From Aquipseudomonas alcaligenes NBRC 14159 (GTDB taxonomy: Bacteria > Pseudomonadota > Gammaproteobacteria > Pseudomonadales > Pseudomonadaceae), in NCBI RefSeq assembly GCF_000467105.1, contig NZ_BATI01000017.1, positions 62,001-126,000 of the forward strand: 64,000 bases of DNA, written 5' to 3'. The position numbers were made by a program, and so were the translations under genes. The notes under the pieces were generated by a model, which was given only the letters and a program-made list of their open reading frames with translations, did not search any database and was not told where the DNA came from. This document shows positions 20,375 to 31,951 of this stretch, piece by piece; the stretch's first letter is position 1; each line of letters begins with the position of its first letter.

Positions 20375-20821
20375 ATGGAAGTTATCCTGCTGGAAAAAAT
20401 CGCCAACCTGGGCAACCTGGGCGACAAGGTGAACGTCAAGGCCGGTTACGGCCGTAACTACCTGCTGCCGCAGGGCAAGGCCACCGCCGCTACCGCCGAG
20501 AACGTCGCTGCGTTCGAAGCCCGTCGCGCCGAGCTGGAAGCTGCCGCTGCCGCGAAGAAGGCTTCGGCCGAATCGCGCGCTGCTCAGCTGGCCGAGCTGG
20601 AAGTCACCATCACTGCCGTGGCCGGTGACGAAGGCAAGCTGTTCGGTTCCATCGGTACTCACGACATCGCCGAAGCCCTGACCGCTTCCGGTGTTGAAGT
20701 AGCCAAGGCCGAAGTGCGTCTGCCGAACGGCACCATTCGCCAGGTTGGCGAGTTCGACGTAGCTGTGCACCTGCACACCGACGTTGAAGCCACCGTCAAG
20801 GTGATCGTGGTAGCCGCCTAA
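20375..20821 (+). CDS. rplI: 50S ribosomal protein L9
   Basis: A 148-residue L9 with the N-terminal 23S-binding domain ([32 protein letters not shown]), an Ala/Glu-rich connecting helix (about 42-75) and the C-terminal domain. It ends the rpsF operon and is followed by a strong terminator. Confidence 0.98.
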   Translation: MEVILLEKIANLGNLGDKVNVKAGYGRNYLLPQGKATAATAENVAAFEARRAELEAAAAAKKASAESRAAQLAELEVTITAVAGDEGKLFGSIGTHDIAEALTASGVEVAKAEVRLPNGTIRQVGEFDVAVHLHTDVEATVKVIVVAA

Positions 20822-20863
20822 GGGCAGCGACCTGTGGGCTTGCACGAAGGTGCGAGCCTGCCG

Positions 20864-20910
20864 ACAATCGGGCACTCACCGTTTTGCGGTGCGTGCCCGT
20901 TGTTTTTTGT
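20864..20910 (+). terminator. Terminator of the rpsF-rplI operon
   Basis: A long stem (CGGGCACTCACCG / CGGTGCGTGCCCG, one mismatch) closed by a TTTT-centred loop and followed by GTTGTTTTTTG, 45 bases after rplI. Confidence 0.88.
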
Positions 20911-20973
20911 AGAGCCTTTGGCCAAGCCTCCAGGCTTCGCCAAGGCCTCTGAGCTTTTGGAATCACAGGTGCC

Positions 20974-22368
20974 ATGAACGATATCAGCGTCCCTCAGCAA
21001 TACGACCTGGAAACCGCCGCACTCAAGGTGCCGCCGCATTCCATCGAGGCCGAACAGGCCGTGCTGGGCGGCCTGATGCTCGACAACAACGCCTGGGAAC
21101 GGGTCTCCGACGCGGTCTCCGATGGCGACTTCTATCGCCATGACCACCGGCTGATCTTCCGCGCCATCTTCACCCTGGCCGAGCGCAACTCGCCGTTCGA
21201 CGTGGTGACCCTGTCCGAGCAGCTGGACAAGGAGGGCCACCTGAGCCAGGTCGGTGGTCTCGGCTACCTCGGCGAGCTGGCCAAGAACACGCCGTCGGTG
21301 GCCAACATCAAGGCCTATGCGCAGATCATTCGCGAGCGCGCCACCCTGCGTCAGCTGATCGGCATCAGCAACGACATCGCCGACATGGCCTACGCGCCGC
21401 AGGGCAAGAGCGCCGTGGAAGTGCTCGACGAGGCCGAGCGGCAGATCTTCCAGATCGCCGAAGCGCGGCCCAAGGCCGGCGGCCCGGTGGGGATCAACGA
21501 GATCCTGGTCAAGACCATCGACCGCATCGACGAGCTGTTCAACACCAACGAGGGCCTGACCGGCATCTCCACCGGCTTCACCGATCTGGACGGCATGACC
21601 AGCGGCCTGCAGCCGGCCGACCTGGTGATCGTCGCCGGCCGTCCGTCCATGGGTAAGACCACCTTCGCCATGAACCTGGTGGAGAACGCGGTACTGCGCT
21701 CGGACAAGGTGATCCTGGTGTTCTCCCTGGAGATGCCCAGCGACTCGATCGTGATGCGTATGCTGTCCTCGCTCGGCCGCATCGACCAGACCAAGGTGCG
21801 CTCCGGCAAGCTGGACGACGATGACTGGCCGCGCCTGACCTCGGCGGTCAACCTGCTCAACGAGCGCAAGCTGTTCATCGACGATACCGCCGGCATCTCG
21901 CCGACCGAAATGCGCGCCCGCGCCCGCCGCCTGGCGCGCGAGCACGGCGAGATCGGCATGATCATGGTCGACTACCTGCAGCTGATGCGCATCCCGGGCT
22001 CTTCCGGCGACAACCGCACCAACGAGATTTCCGAGATCTCGCGCTCGCTCAAGGCCCTGGCCAAGGAATTCAATTGCCCGGTGATCGCCCTGTCGCAGCT
22101 CAACCGCTCGCTGGAACAGCGCCCCAACAAGCGCCCGGTCAACTCCGACCTGCGTGAATCCGGAGCGATCGAGCAGGACGCCGACATCATCATGTTCGTC
22201 TACCGCGACGAGGTGTATCACCCGGAGACCGAGTACAAGGGCGTGGCCGAGATCATCATCGGCAAGCAGCGTAACGGCCCCATCGGCACCTGCCGCCTGG
22301 CCTTCATCGGCAAGTACACGCGCTTCGACAACCTGGCACCGGGGCTGTACAACTTCGAAGAGGACTGA
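20974..22368 (+). CDS. dnaB: Replicative DNA helicase DnaB
   Basis: A 464-residue hexameric 5'-3' helicase that unwinds DNA at the replication fork. The N-terminal DnaG-interacting domain starts at PPHSIEAEQAVLGGLM. The RecA-like motor has Walker A GRPSMGKTT with Lys228, Walker B MIMVDYLQLM and an uninterrupted sequence, so no intein is present. The spacer from the rplI terminator is about 60 bases and should hold its promoter. Confidence 0.98.
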   Translation: MNDISVPQQYDLETAALKVPPHSIEAEQAVLGGLMLDNNAWERVSDAVSDGDFYRHDHRLIFRAIFTLAERNSPFDVVTLSEQLDKEGHLSQVGGLGYLGELAKNTPSVANIKAYAQIIRERATLRQLIGISNDIADMAYAPQGKSAVEVLDEAERQIFQIAEARPKAGGPVGINEILVKTIDRIDELFNTNEGLTGISTGFTDLDGMTSGLQPADLVIVAGRPSMGKTTFAMNLVENAVLRSDKVILVFSLEMPSDSIVMRMLSSLGRIDQTKVRSGKLDDDDWPRLTSAVNLLNERKLFIDDTAGISPTEMRARARRLAREHGEIGMIMVDYLQLMRIPGSSGDNRTNEISEISRSLKALAKEFNCPVIALSQLNRSLEQRPNKRPVNSDLRESGAIEQDADIIMFVYRDEVYHPETEYKGVAEIIIGKQRNGPIGTCRLAFIGKYTRFDNLAPGLYNFEED

Positions 22369-22396
22369 CCCCGCGCGGGGCTGATCCTGCTCAATG

Positions 22397-22436
22397 AAAA
22401 CGGGCGCCCAGCGGTTAAGATGGGCGCCCGTTTTCT
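22397..22436. terminator. Symmetric hairpin between dnaB and alr
   Basis: AAAACGGGCGCCCA and its exact complement are separated by a 10-base loop and end in TTTT. It lies 28 bases after dnaB and only 15 bases before the alr start, so alr is either read through it or transcribed from a promoter inside or upstream of it. Confidence 0.8.
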
Positions 22437-22451
22437 ATTCGGAAGCTCGTC

Positions 22452-23528
22452 ATGCGTCCCCTCGTCGCCACCATCGATCTGGCCGCCATTCGCCACAACT
22501 ATGCCGTTGCCAAGCGCTGCGCACCGGGCCGCCAGGCTTTCGCGGTGGTCAAGGCGAATGCCTACGGGCATGGCGTGCGCGAGGTGGTCAGTGCGCTGCA
22601 TGAGGAGGCTGACGGTTTCGCCGTGGCCAGCCTGGAGGAGGCCGCCGAGGTCCGTGCCATGCATGGCGAGGCGCGCATCCTGCTGCTGGAAGGCTGCTTC
22701 GCCGCCGACGAGCTGCCGATGGCCGCGCACCTGGGGCTCGACCTGGTGGTGCAGGGCGCGGAGCAGATCGAAGCGCTGCTCGCCGCCGAGCTGTCGCGTC
22801 CGCTGAATGTCTGGCTCAAGCTGGACTCCGGCATGCACCGCCTGGGCCTCGCGCCGGTCGCCGTGCGCGAGCTGTTCCCGCGCCTGCGCGGCGCGGCCCA
22901 GGTGGCCGAGCTGAACCTGCTCAGCCACTTCGCCTGCGCCGATGAGCGCGGCCACTCGCTGACCGAGGTGCAGCTGGAGTGCTTCCTTGACCTGCTCGAC
23001 CTGGATTTCGACCAGCGCAGCCTGGCCAACTCGGCTGCTGTGCTGATGATTCCGGCGGCGCACATGGATTGGCTGCGCCCCGGCATCATGCTGTATGGCG
23101 CCAGCCCCTTCTCCGACCTGAGCGCCGCCGAGCTGGGCCTGAAGCCGGCGATGACGCTGAGCGCGCAGCTGATCGCGGTGCGCGAGGTGGCGGTGGGGGA
23201 GAGTGTCGGTTATGGCGCCGGCTGGGTCGCTGAGCGGCCGTCGCGTATCGGTACCGTCAGCTGCGGCTATGCCGACGGCTATCCGCGGCATGCGCCGAGC
23301 GGTACGCCGCTGTACGTCGGTGGTCGCCGCGCCGCGCTGGCCGGGCGCGTGTCGATGGACATGCTCAGCGTCGATCTGACCGACCTGCCCGAGGCTGCCG
23401 TGGGCGACGCCGTGGAGTTGTGGGGGGCCAATCTGCCGATAGATGAAGTGGCCCACGCTGCCGGCACCATCGGCTACGAGCTGCTGACCAAGGTCACGGC
23501 GCGCGTGCCGCGTCGTTACAAGGCCTGA
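22452..23528 (+). CDS. alr: Alanine racemase
   Basis: A 358-residue PLP enzyme that makes D-alanine for peptidoglycan. The cofactor Lys is Lys34 in VVKANAYGHG, and the second catalytic base, Tyr254, lies in GYGAGWVAE, followed by GTVSCGYADGYPR. The length is typical. GGAAG at 22440-22444 precedes the ATG. Position after dnaB is conserved in Pseudomonas. Confidence 0.97.
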   Translation: MRPLVATIDLAAIRHNYAVAKRCAPGRQAFAVVKANAYGHGVREVVSALHEEADGFAVASLEEAAEVRAMHGEARILLLEGCFAADELPMAAHLGLDLVVQGAEQIEALLAAELSRPLNVWLKLDSGMHRLGLAPVAVRELFPRLRGAAQVAELNLLSHFACADERGHSLTEVQLECFLDLLDLDFDQRSLANSAAVLMIPAAHMDWLRPGIMLYGASPFSDLSAAELGLKPAMTLSAQLIAVREVAVGESVGYGAGWVAERPSRIGTVSCGYADGYPRHAPSGTPLYVGGRRAALAGRVSMDMLSVDLTDLPEAAVGDAVELWGANLPIDEVAHAAGTIGYELLTKVTARVPRRYKA

Positions 23529-23534
23529 TCGAAC

Positions 23535-25451
23535 TCAGCTCAGCCCGCTGGGGACCTTGAGTACGTCCAGTATCAGGCAGGTCTGCGGGCTCAGTTCGCC
23601 GTCGCAGCCCTGCAGCACGAAGCCCGAGCGGCCCTTCTGCTTGGCCCGGTACATGGCCTCGTCGGCAGCCTTGTAGAGTCCGGCGAACTGCAGCGCATGC
23701 TGGGGATAGAAGGCGGCGCCGATGCTGATGGTCACGGCCAGGCGGTTGGCACCGTAGAGCACCGGTCGCGACAGCTCGGCGAGCAGGCGGTTGGCGATCT
23801 CCTGCGTGTGTTGCTGGGCGTCGGGGCCGCAGACCAGCACGGCGAATTCATCTCCCCCCAGGCGCGCCACCATGTCGTGGGTACGCACGTGTTCACGCAG
23901 GCGGTGGCCGATGGTGCGCAGCATCAGGTCGCCGGCATCGTGGCCATAGCGGTCGTTGATCGGCTTGAAATGATCCAGATCGACCAGCATCAGTGCCACC
24001 GACTCGCCGCGGCGCTGGGCATCGGCCAGCGCCACTTCGGCGCGCTCGATCAGGTAGCGGCGGTTCGGTAGCTCGGTCAGCGGATCATGGAAGGCGGCAT
24101 GCTGCAGGCGCTGTTCGCGTTCGCACAGCTGCTGATTGGCCTGGGCCAGCTCGGCGGTACGCAGGCGCACCGCCTCCTGCAGGTCATCGGCGCTGGCCTG
24201 CATCTGCGCCAGGCGTGCGCCTTTTTCGCGATCGGCCTGCCGCAACGCCTCGGCCTTCTCCTGTTTGAGCATCTGGATGCGGTAGGCCAGGGCGAAGGAG
24301 AACAGGATCGACTCGGCCGCCACGGCCAGCGGGAACACATAGGCGTTCCAGGTCGCCGGCTGGACCAGGCCGGTAGAGCGCATCAGGGCCAGGCTGATGC
24401 TGCCGAGGATCAGGCCGTAGCCGCACAGGTAGAGCAGGGCGGGGAAGTAGCCCTGGCGCCAGCGCACCAGTGCCGAGCCGAGTGCAGCCGGGATGCTGGT
24501 CAGCGACAGCAGGGCGATCAGCCAGGCGGCCAGGTTGCGCTGGCCGAGGCCTTCCAGGGTCACGGCGATGACATAGCAGACACAGGCAAAGCTCAGCAGG
24601 TGATGCGCCCAGCGCACGTGCTGGCGGGTCTGCAGCAGCGTCTGGGTGAAGCGACAGGCGCAGAAGCCCCACAGCGAAGGCAGGGTGACGCGGTCCAGCC
24701 AGAACGGCACCGGGCCCTCCGGCCACAGGTACTGGAAGCCATGGCCGCTCATGCTGACGATCATCAGCAGGGCGCCGGCGGTGGTCAGCACGTACCAGAA
24801 ATAGGCGTTGTCGCGCAGGGTGAAGAAGATGAACAGGTTGTACAGCAGCAGGGCGGCGATGATGCCGTAGATCAGGCCCAGGCCCAGGTTTTCGCTGATT
24901 GCCTGGTGATCCAGGTCTTCCAGCTGCCAGACCCGCAGCGGGAAGGAGTTGCCGGCCGGGTCGAAGCTGCGCAGGTAGAAGGTGGTGGGTGTCGTGCCCA
25001 GCTCCGGCAGCTCCAGCACCATACGCCGATAGGGGTGGTCGCGCCCCTCGGCGAAGCTGACCCGTTCGCCGGACTGCCGCTGTATCCAGCCACCCTGACC
25101 GTCCGGGCTGTACAGCTGCAGGTCGAGCTGGGTCACCGCGCCGATTTCCAGCCACCAGCGCGCGGGTGCCTCGGTGCCACGCTGCAATTGCAGCTTGATC
25201 CACCAGGGGTTGGGATTCTGGCCGACGCTGGCACGGCCGTTGGCCGGGGTGAAGCGCTGCTGGATGGCCGGGTCGGCCATGTCGGCGATGCTCAGCGTGC
25301 CGCCGACATCCTCCAGCAGCTCGATCTGCCCGTTCAGCGATTGCCCGCTGGCGTCACTCCGCAGTTCTACCGGCGCAGCCCTTAGCTGGCCGGCGGCCAG
25401 GCTGATGCACAGTAGTGCGAGCAGCGCACGCAGAACGGGGAAACGCACCAT
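23535..25451 (-). CDS. nicD: 7TMR-DISM diguanylate cyclase (NicD-like)
   Basis: A 638-residue membrane sensor that should make cyclic di-GMP. After a signal peptide (about 1-25) there is a periplasmic 7TMR-DISMED2 domain (about 30-165), seven membrane helices (about 180-380), a short coiled segment and a GGDEF domain. The domain keeps the active ARLGGDEF motif and the RTHD inhibitory site five residues before it. P. aeruginosa NicD, which senses glutamate in biofilm dispersion, has this architecture and lies next to alr, so orthology is likely. ATG at 25451 has AAGGAGT just upstream. It converges with alr with a 6-base gap and no terminator. Confidence 0.85.
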   Translation of the reverse strand: MVRFPVLRALLALLCISLAAGQLRAAPVELRSDASGQSLNGQIELLEDVGGTLSIADMADPAIQQRFTPANGRASVGQNPNPWWIKLQLQRGTEAPARWWLEIGAVTQLDLQLYSPDGQGGWIQRQSGERVSFAEGRDHPYRRMVLELPELGTTPTTFYLRSFDPAGNSFPLRVWQLEDLDHQAISENLGLGLIYGIIAALLLYNLFIFFTLRDNAYFWYVLTTAGALLMIVSMSGHGFQYLWPEGPVPFWLDRVTLPSLWGFCACRFTQTLLQTRQHVRWAHHLLSFACVCYVIAVTLEGLGQRNLAAWLIALLSLTSIPAALGSALVRWRQGYFPALLYLCGYGLILGSISLALMRSTGLVQPATWNAYVFPLAVAAESILFSFALAYRIQMLKQEKAEALRQADREKGARLAQMQASADDLQEAVRLRTAELAQANQQLCEREQRLQHAAFHDPLTELPNRRYLIERAEVALADAQRRGESVALMLVDLDHFKPINDRYGHDAGDLMLRTIGHRLREHVRTHDMVARLGGDEFAVLVCGPDAQQHTQEIANRLLAELSRPVLYGANRLAVTISIGAAFYPQHALQFAGLYKAADEAMYRAKQKGRSGFVLQGCDGELSPQTCLILDVLKVPSGLS

Positions 25452-25636
25452 GGTGACTCCTTGTTGGCCCTGGTGGCTGGCAATTGGCAATCATGCTGGA
25501 GTATAGCCACGGAAGTGACTGTGATCACAAATATGCAGTGATCAACGTCGATAAACACCAGAGCGTTTCGGTCGGACTCTGTATATTTTTTGTGCTATAT
25601 TCCGCGCCCCCGTGAGAGCCCGTCTGATCAAAAAAT

Positions 25637-27949
<2,313 letters not shown>

Positions 27950-27991
27950 GTCTGACGGCGAATGCGTGCACCTTTCTGGTGCGCGCGGCCC

Positions 27992-28395
27992 TCAGCCCAG
28001 GCCGTGGGCGCGAAAGTGCGCCACGTAGGCCTTGTCCACCTTGAGAATGTGGTGTGTCAGCCAGTCCTTGAGCAGCTCCAGGGTCTCGGCGCCGACCGTT
28101 TCGCCGCAGTCGTGGCGTGCAGCAGGCTCATCACCTGGCCGCTGAACAGGTTGTGCTGCGCCTGGTGGGCCTCGGTGTCCGGGTAGCCCAGGCGGATGAA
28201 CAGGTGCTCCTCGACGATGAAGTGGTTCATCACGTAGTCCATCAGCCCCTCCAGCAGCGCGCCCACCTGCTCCCGCGGGGCCTCGCCCTGCAGCGCCTGG
28301 TGCAGCGCGTTGGTCTGTTCCACCAGCCAGCGGTGCTGCTCGTCGATCTCCGCTATCCCCACCTCAAGCGCTTGCGTCCACGGCATGAAGGTCAT
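27992..28395 (-). pseudogene. Bacteriohemerythrin gene with a frameshift
   Basis: Reading from ATG 28395 gives MTFMPWTQALEVGIAEIDEQH and then the di-iron ligands His-x3-Glu (HFIVE) and His-x3-His (HQAQH) of an oxygen-binding hemerythrin. Near 28110-28121 the frame breaks. The intact frame would stop at 28057 after an unrelated tail ending SCSRTG. A shift of one base restores HDCGETVGAETLELLKDWL and the last ligand pair in HHILKVD (His-x4-Asp), stopping at 27992. One base is missing compared with the expected LLHARHDCGE. Without the last pair the di-iron site cannot form. This is either a real mutation or a sequencing error. Convergent with ygiQ and divergent from the transglutaminase operon. 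Confidence 0.85.
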
Positions 28396-28526
28396 GCGGT
28401 CCTGCTCCCTTCGTTGTTTTTTGCCGATCTTGCCCGCCACGGCCGGGGCCTCGTTGATCCCGGTCAATGGCGGTGGCACAAGTCTTGCCCCTTGCAGGTA
28501 TCGCCCTGGCTCGCAGGAGGCACGCC

Positions 28527-31500
28527 GTGTCGATCCATGTCGCACTGCAGCACGTCACGCACTACCGCTACGACCGCCCGATCAACCTCGGCCCGCAGGT
28601 GGTACGCCTGCGCCCGGCGCCGCACAGCCGCACGCGCATCCTCTCCTATGCGCTGCAGGTCTGGCCTGGCGAGCACTTCGTCAACTGGCAGCAGGACCCG
28701 CAGGGCAACTACCTGGCGCGCCTGGTGTTCCCGGAGAAGACCGAAGAGCTCAAGGTCACCGTCGACCTGGTCGCCGAGATGGCGGTGTTCAACCCCTTCG
28801 ACTTCTTCCTCGAGCCGCATGCCGAGAAGATTCCCTTCGCCTATGTCGAGGCCGAGCGCCGCGAGCTGGCGCCCTATCTGGTCACCGAGGCCGGCGGGCC
28901 GCTGTTCGCCAAGTACCTGGCCGGCGTCGAACGCAAGCCCACGCCCAGCGTCGACTTCCTGGTGGCGCTCAACCAGCGCGTGGCGCAGGACATCCGCTAC
29001 CTGATCCGCATGGAGCCGGGCGTGCAGTCGCCGGAAGAAACTCTGCAGCTGGCTTCCGGCTCATGCCGCGACTCGGCCTGGCTGCTGGTGCAGCTGCTGC
29101 GCCACCTGGGGCTGGCGGCGCGTTTCGTCTCCGGCTACCTGATCCAGCTCACGGCCGACGTCAAAGCCCTCGACGGCCCCAGCGGCACCGAGCAGGACTT
29201 CACCGACCTACACGCCTGGTGCGAGGTGTATCTGCCCGGCGCCGGCTGGATCGGCCTCGACCCGACCTCCGGCCTGTTCGCCGGCGAGGGGCATGTGCCG
29301 CTGGCCTGCAGCCCGGAGCCTTCCTCGGCGGCGCCGATCAGCGGGGTACTCGACGAATGCGAGTGCGAGTTCGCCCACGACATGCGCGTGCAGCGCATCT
29401 GGGAGGCGCCGCGGGTCACCAAGCCCTACAGCGACGAGCAGTGGCACGACATCCTCAGCGTCGGCCGTCAGGTCGATGCCGAGCTGGCCTACGGCGATGT
29501 GCGCCTGACCATGGGCGGCGAGCCGACCTTCGTCGCGCTCGACTACCCGGATGATGCCGAGTGGAACACCGCCGCCATGGGGCCGAACAAGCGCCGCCTG
29601 GCTGCCGAGCTGTTCCACCGCCTGCGCGCGCACTATGCGCCGCACGCCCTGGTGCATTTCGGTCAGGGCAAGTGGTATCCGGGCGAGCAGCTGCCACGCT
29701 GGTCGCTCAACTGCTTCTGGCGCAAGGACGGCGAGCCGATCTGGCAGGACCCGGCGCTGTATGCCGACGAAACCCGCTACTACGGCGCCGACGCACGCCT
29801 GGCTGCGCGCTTCCTGGCCAGCCTGGCCGGGCGCCTGGGACTGTCCGCCGAGCATGTGTTCCCGGCCTATGAGGACTGGCTCTATTACCTGTGGCGCGAG
29901 CGCCGCTTGCCGGCCAACGTCACCCCGGAGGATGCGCGTCTGAGTGACCCGCTGGAGCGTGAGCGCCTGCGCAAGGTGTTCTGCCGCGGTCTCGGCGAGG
30001 TGGTCGGGCAGGTCCTGCCGCTGATGCGCAGCGCCGGCGATGATGCCTGGCTGACCGGCCCCTGGTTCCTGCGCGACGAGCACTGCCGGCTGATTCCCGG
30101 CGACTCGCCGCTGGGCTACCGCCTGCCGCTGGACTCGCAGCCCTGGGTCGGCGAGCTGGACTACCCCTACGTCACGCCGCAGGACCCGCATCAGCCATTC
30201 CCGCCGCTGCCGAGCCGGCAGAGCATCCAGCAGCAGCTGCGCACTCCGCTGCACCCGGGCAATGGCCACGGCAAGCCGGGCGAGGGCGAGGGGCCGGCGG
30301 CGCCGGGGCCGTTCGAGTCGGCCGGCGGCGTGGTACGTACCGCGTTGTGTGCCGAGCCGCGCGACGGTCGCCTGTACCTGTTTATGCCGCCCTTGGACCG
30401 TCTCGATGACTACCTGGAGCTGGTCGCCGCCATCGAGGCCACTGCCCGCGAACTGCGCTGCCCGGTGCTGCTGGAGGGCTACGAGCCGCCGGCCGATCCA
30501 CGCCTGACCCACTTCCGCGTCACCCCGGACCCAGGCGTGATCGAGGTGAATATCCACCCGGCGGCGAGCTGGGACGAGCTGGTCGAACGCACCGAATTTC
30601 TCTACGAGGCCGCGCGCCAGTGCCGCCTCTCCAGCGAGAAGTTCATGCTCGACGGTCGCCATACCGGCACCGGCGGCGGCAACCACTTCGTCCTCGGCGG
30701 CGCCACACCGGCGGAATCACCTTTCCTGCGCCGTCCGGACCTGCTGCGCAGCCTGATCAGCTACTGGCACAACCACCCGTCGCTGTCCTACCTGTTCAGC
30801 GGCCTGTTTATCGGCCCGACTTCGCAGGCGCCGCGCGTCGACGAGGCGCGCAACGATGCGTTGTACGAGCTGGAGATCGCCTTCGCGCAGATGCCCGAGC
30901 CGGGCCGCGAGTGCCCACCCTGGCTGGTCGACCGCCTGCTGCGCCACCTGCTGGTGGACGTCACCGGCAATACCCACCGCGCCGAGTTCTGCATCGACAA
31001 GCTGTACTCGCCGGACAGCGCCAGTGGCCGCCTTGGCCTGCTCGAACTGCGCGCCTTCGAGATGCCGCCGCATGCGCGCATGAGCCTGGCCCAGCAACTG
31101 CTGTTGCGTGCGCTGGTCGCGCGCTTCTGGCACGAACCCTACCGTCCGCCGCGCCTGGCGCGCTGGGGCACCGAGCTGCACGACCGCTTCCTGCTGCCAC
31201 ATTTCGTCGAGCAGGACTTCGCCGATGTCATCCAGGAGTTGAATGCCGCCGGCTACCCGCTACGCGCCGAGTGGTTCGCCCCGCACCTGGAGTTCCGTTT
31301 CCCCAAGCTGGGCGACTACGCGGTGAAAGGCATCGACCTGGAGCTGCGGCAGGCCCTGGAGCCTTGGCATGTGCTGGGCGAGGAAGGCGCCGTCGGCGGT
31401 ACCGTGCGCTATGTGGATTCCTCGCTGGAGCGGGTGCAGGTGCGCCTCGCCGGCCTGGCCCCGGACCGCTACCTGCTGACCTGCAATGGCGTGCCGGTGC

Positions 31501-31838
31501 CGCTGCGGCCCACCGGTAAGGTCGGCGAGTTCGTCGGCGGCGTGCGCTACCGCGCCTGGCAGCCGGCCAGCTGCCTGCAGCCGACCATCGGCGTGCACGC
31601 GCCGCTGGTGTTCGACCTGGTGGATACCTGGATGCAGCGCTCGCTTGGCGGTTGCCAGTACCATGTGGCGCATCCCGGTGGGCGCAACTTCGAGGCTTTG
31701 CCGGTGAATGCCTACGCCGCCGAGAGCCGGCGCCTGGCGCGTTTCTTCCGCCACGGGCACAGCCCGGGTGAGCAGACGCTGAGCGAGCCCATCAACAATA
31801 ATGAACTGCCCATGACTTTGGATTTGCGCCGCGTTTAG
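28527..31838 (+). CDS. Transglutaminase-like protease fused to DUF2126
   Basis: A 1103-residue cytoplasmic protein. Residues 1-90 are a bacterial transglutaminase N-terminal domain. The core follows with the catalytic triad Cys180 (SGSCRD), His229 (DLHAWCEVY) and Asp245 (GLDPTSG). From about residue 320 a long DUF2126 region begins at [12 protein letters not shown] and holds [17 protein letters not shown]2126 has been proposed to relate to glutamine-synthetase-like COOH-NH2 ligases. GTG at 28527 has AGGAGG 6 bases upstream; there is no better start. It leads an operon with an ATP-grasp/alpha-E protein and a second transglutaminase. Such neighbourhoods are predicted to make and cleave isopeptide or amide bonds, but no substrate is known. 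Confidence 0.85.
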   Translation: MSIHVALQHVTHYRYDRPINLGPQVVRLRPAPHSRTRILSYALQVWPGEHFVNWQQDPQGNYLARLVFPEKTEELKVTVDLVAEMAVFNPFDFFLEPHAEKIPFAYVEAERRELAPYLVTEAGGPLFAKYLAGVERKPTPSVDFLVALNQRVAQDIRYLIRMEPGVQSPEETLQLASGSCRDSAWLLVQLLRHLGLAARFVSGYLIQLTADVKALDGPSGTEQDFTDLHAWCEVYLPGAGWIGLDPTSGLFAGEGHVPLACSPEPSSAAPISGVLDECECEFAHDMRVQRIWEAPRVTKPYSDEQWHDILSVGRQVDAELAYGDVRLTMGGEPTFVALDYPDDAEWNTAAMGPNKRRLAAELFHRLRAHYAPHALVHFGQGKWYPGEQLPRWSLNCFWRKDGEPIWQDPALYADETRYYGADARLAARFLASLAGRLGLSAEHVFPAYEDWLYYLWRERRLPANVTPEDARLSDPLERERLRKVFCRGLGEVVGQVLPLMRSAGDDAWLTGPWFLRDEHCRLIPGDSPLGYRLPLDSQPWVGELDYPYVTPQDPHQPFPPLPSRQSIQQQLRTPLHPGNGHGKPGEGEGPAAPGPFESAGGVVRTALCAEPRDGRLYLFMPPLDRLDDYLELVAAIEATARELRCPVLLEGYEPPADPRLTHFRVTPDPGVIEVNIHPAASWDELVERTEFLYEAARQCRLSSEKFMLDGRHTGTGGGNHFVLGGATPAESPFLRRPDLLRSLISYWHNHPSLSYLFSGLFIGPTSQAPRVDEARNDALYELEIAFAQMPEPGRECPPWLVDRLLRHLLVDVTGNTHRAEFCIDKLYSPDSASGRLGLLELRAFEMPPHARMSLAQQLLLRALVARFWHEPYRPPRLARWGTELHDRFLLPHFVEQDFADVIQELNAAGYPLRAEWFAPHLEFRFPKLGDYAVKGIDLELRQALEPWHVLGEEGAVGGTVRYVDSSLERVQVRLAGLAPDRYLLTCNGVPVPLRPTGKVGEFVGGVRYRAWQPASCLQPTIGVHAPLVFDLVDTWMQRSLGGCQYHVAHPGGRNFEALPVNAYAAESRRLARFFRHGHSPGEQTLSEPINNNELPMTLDLRRV

Positions 31839-31920
31839 CTCCCTCTCCCGCTTGCGGGAGAGGGTTGGGGAGAGGGGCGGACTGCTTCCCTCTCCCTCGA
31901 TCCCTCTCCCCTGAATAGGC
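31839..31920. repeat. CCCTCTCCC-type intergenic palindrome, copy 1
   Basis: CCCTCTCCCGC and its perfect complement are separated by TT (31841-31864), followed by degenerate CCCTCTCCC copies. It starts one base after the stop of the DUF2126 gene and may form a transcript hairpin inside the operon. Related copies are at 35405, 35524 and 46583. Confidence 0.8.
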
Positions 31921-31951
31921 GAGGGGCGCGCTGTGCCTGATAGAGCCTGCC

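Noticed and set aside
25520-25529. TGTGATCACA palindrome between the nicD-like gene and ygiQ, considered as a Vfr/CRP site
   Set aside because: CRP sites need six bases between the TGTGA and TCACA halves; here they are adjacent. It may be chance.
31839-31920. Palindrome within the transglutaminase operon considered as a full terminator
   Set aside because: The stem is good, but no T tract follows, and the next gene belongs to the same functional set; it is a repeat element that may only weaken read-through.
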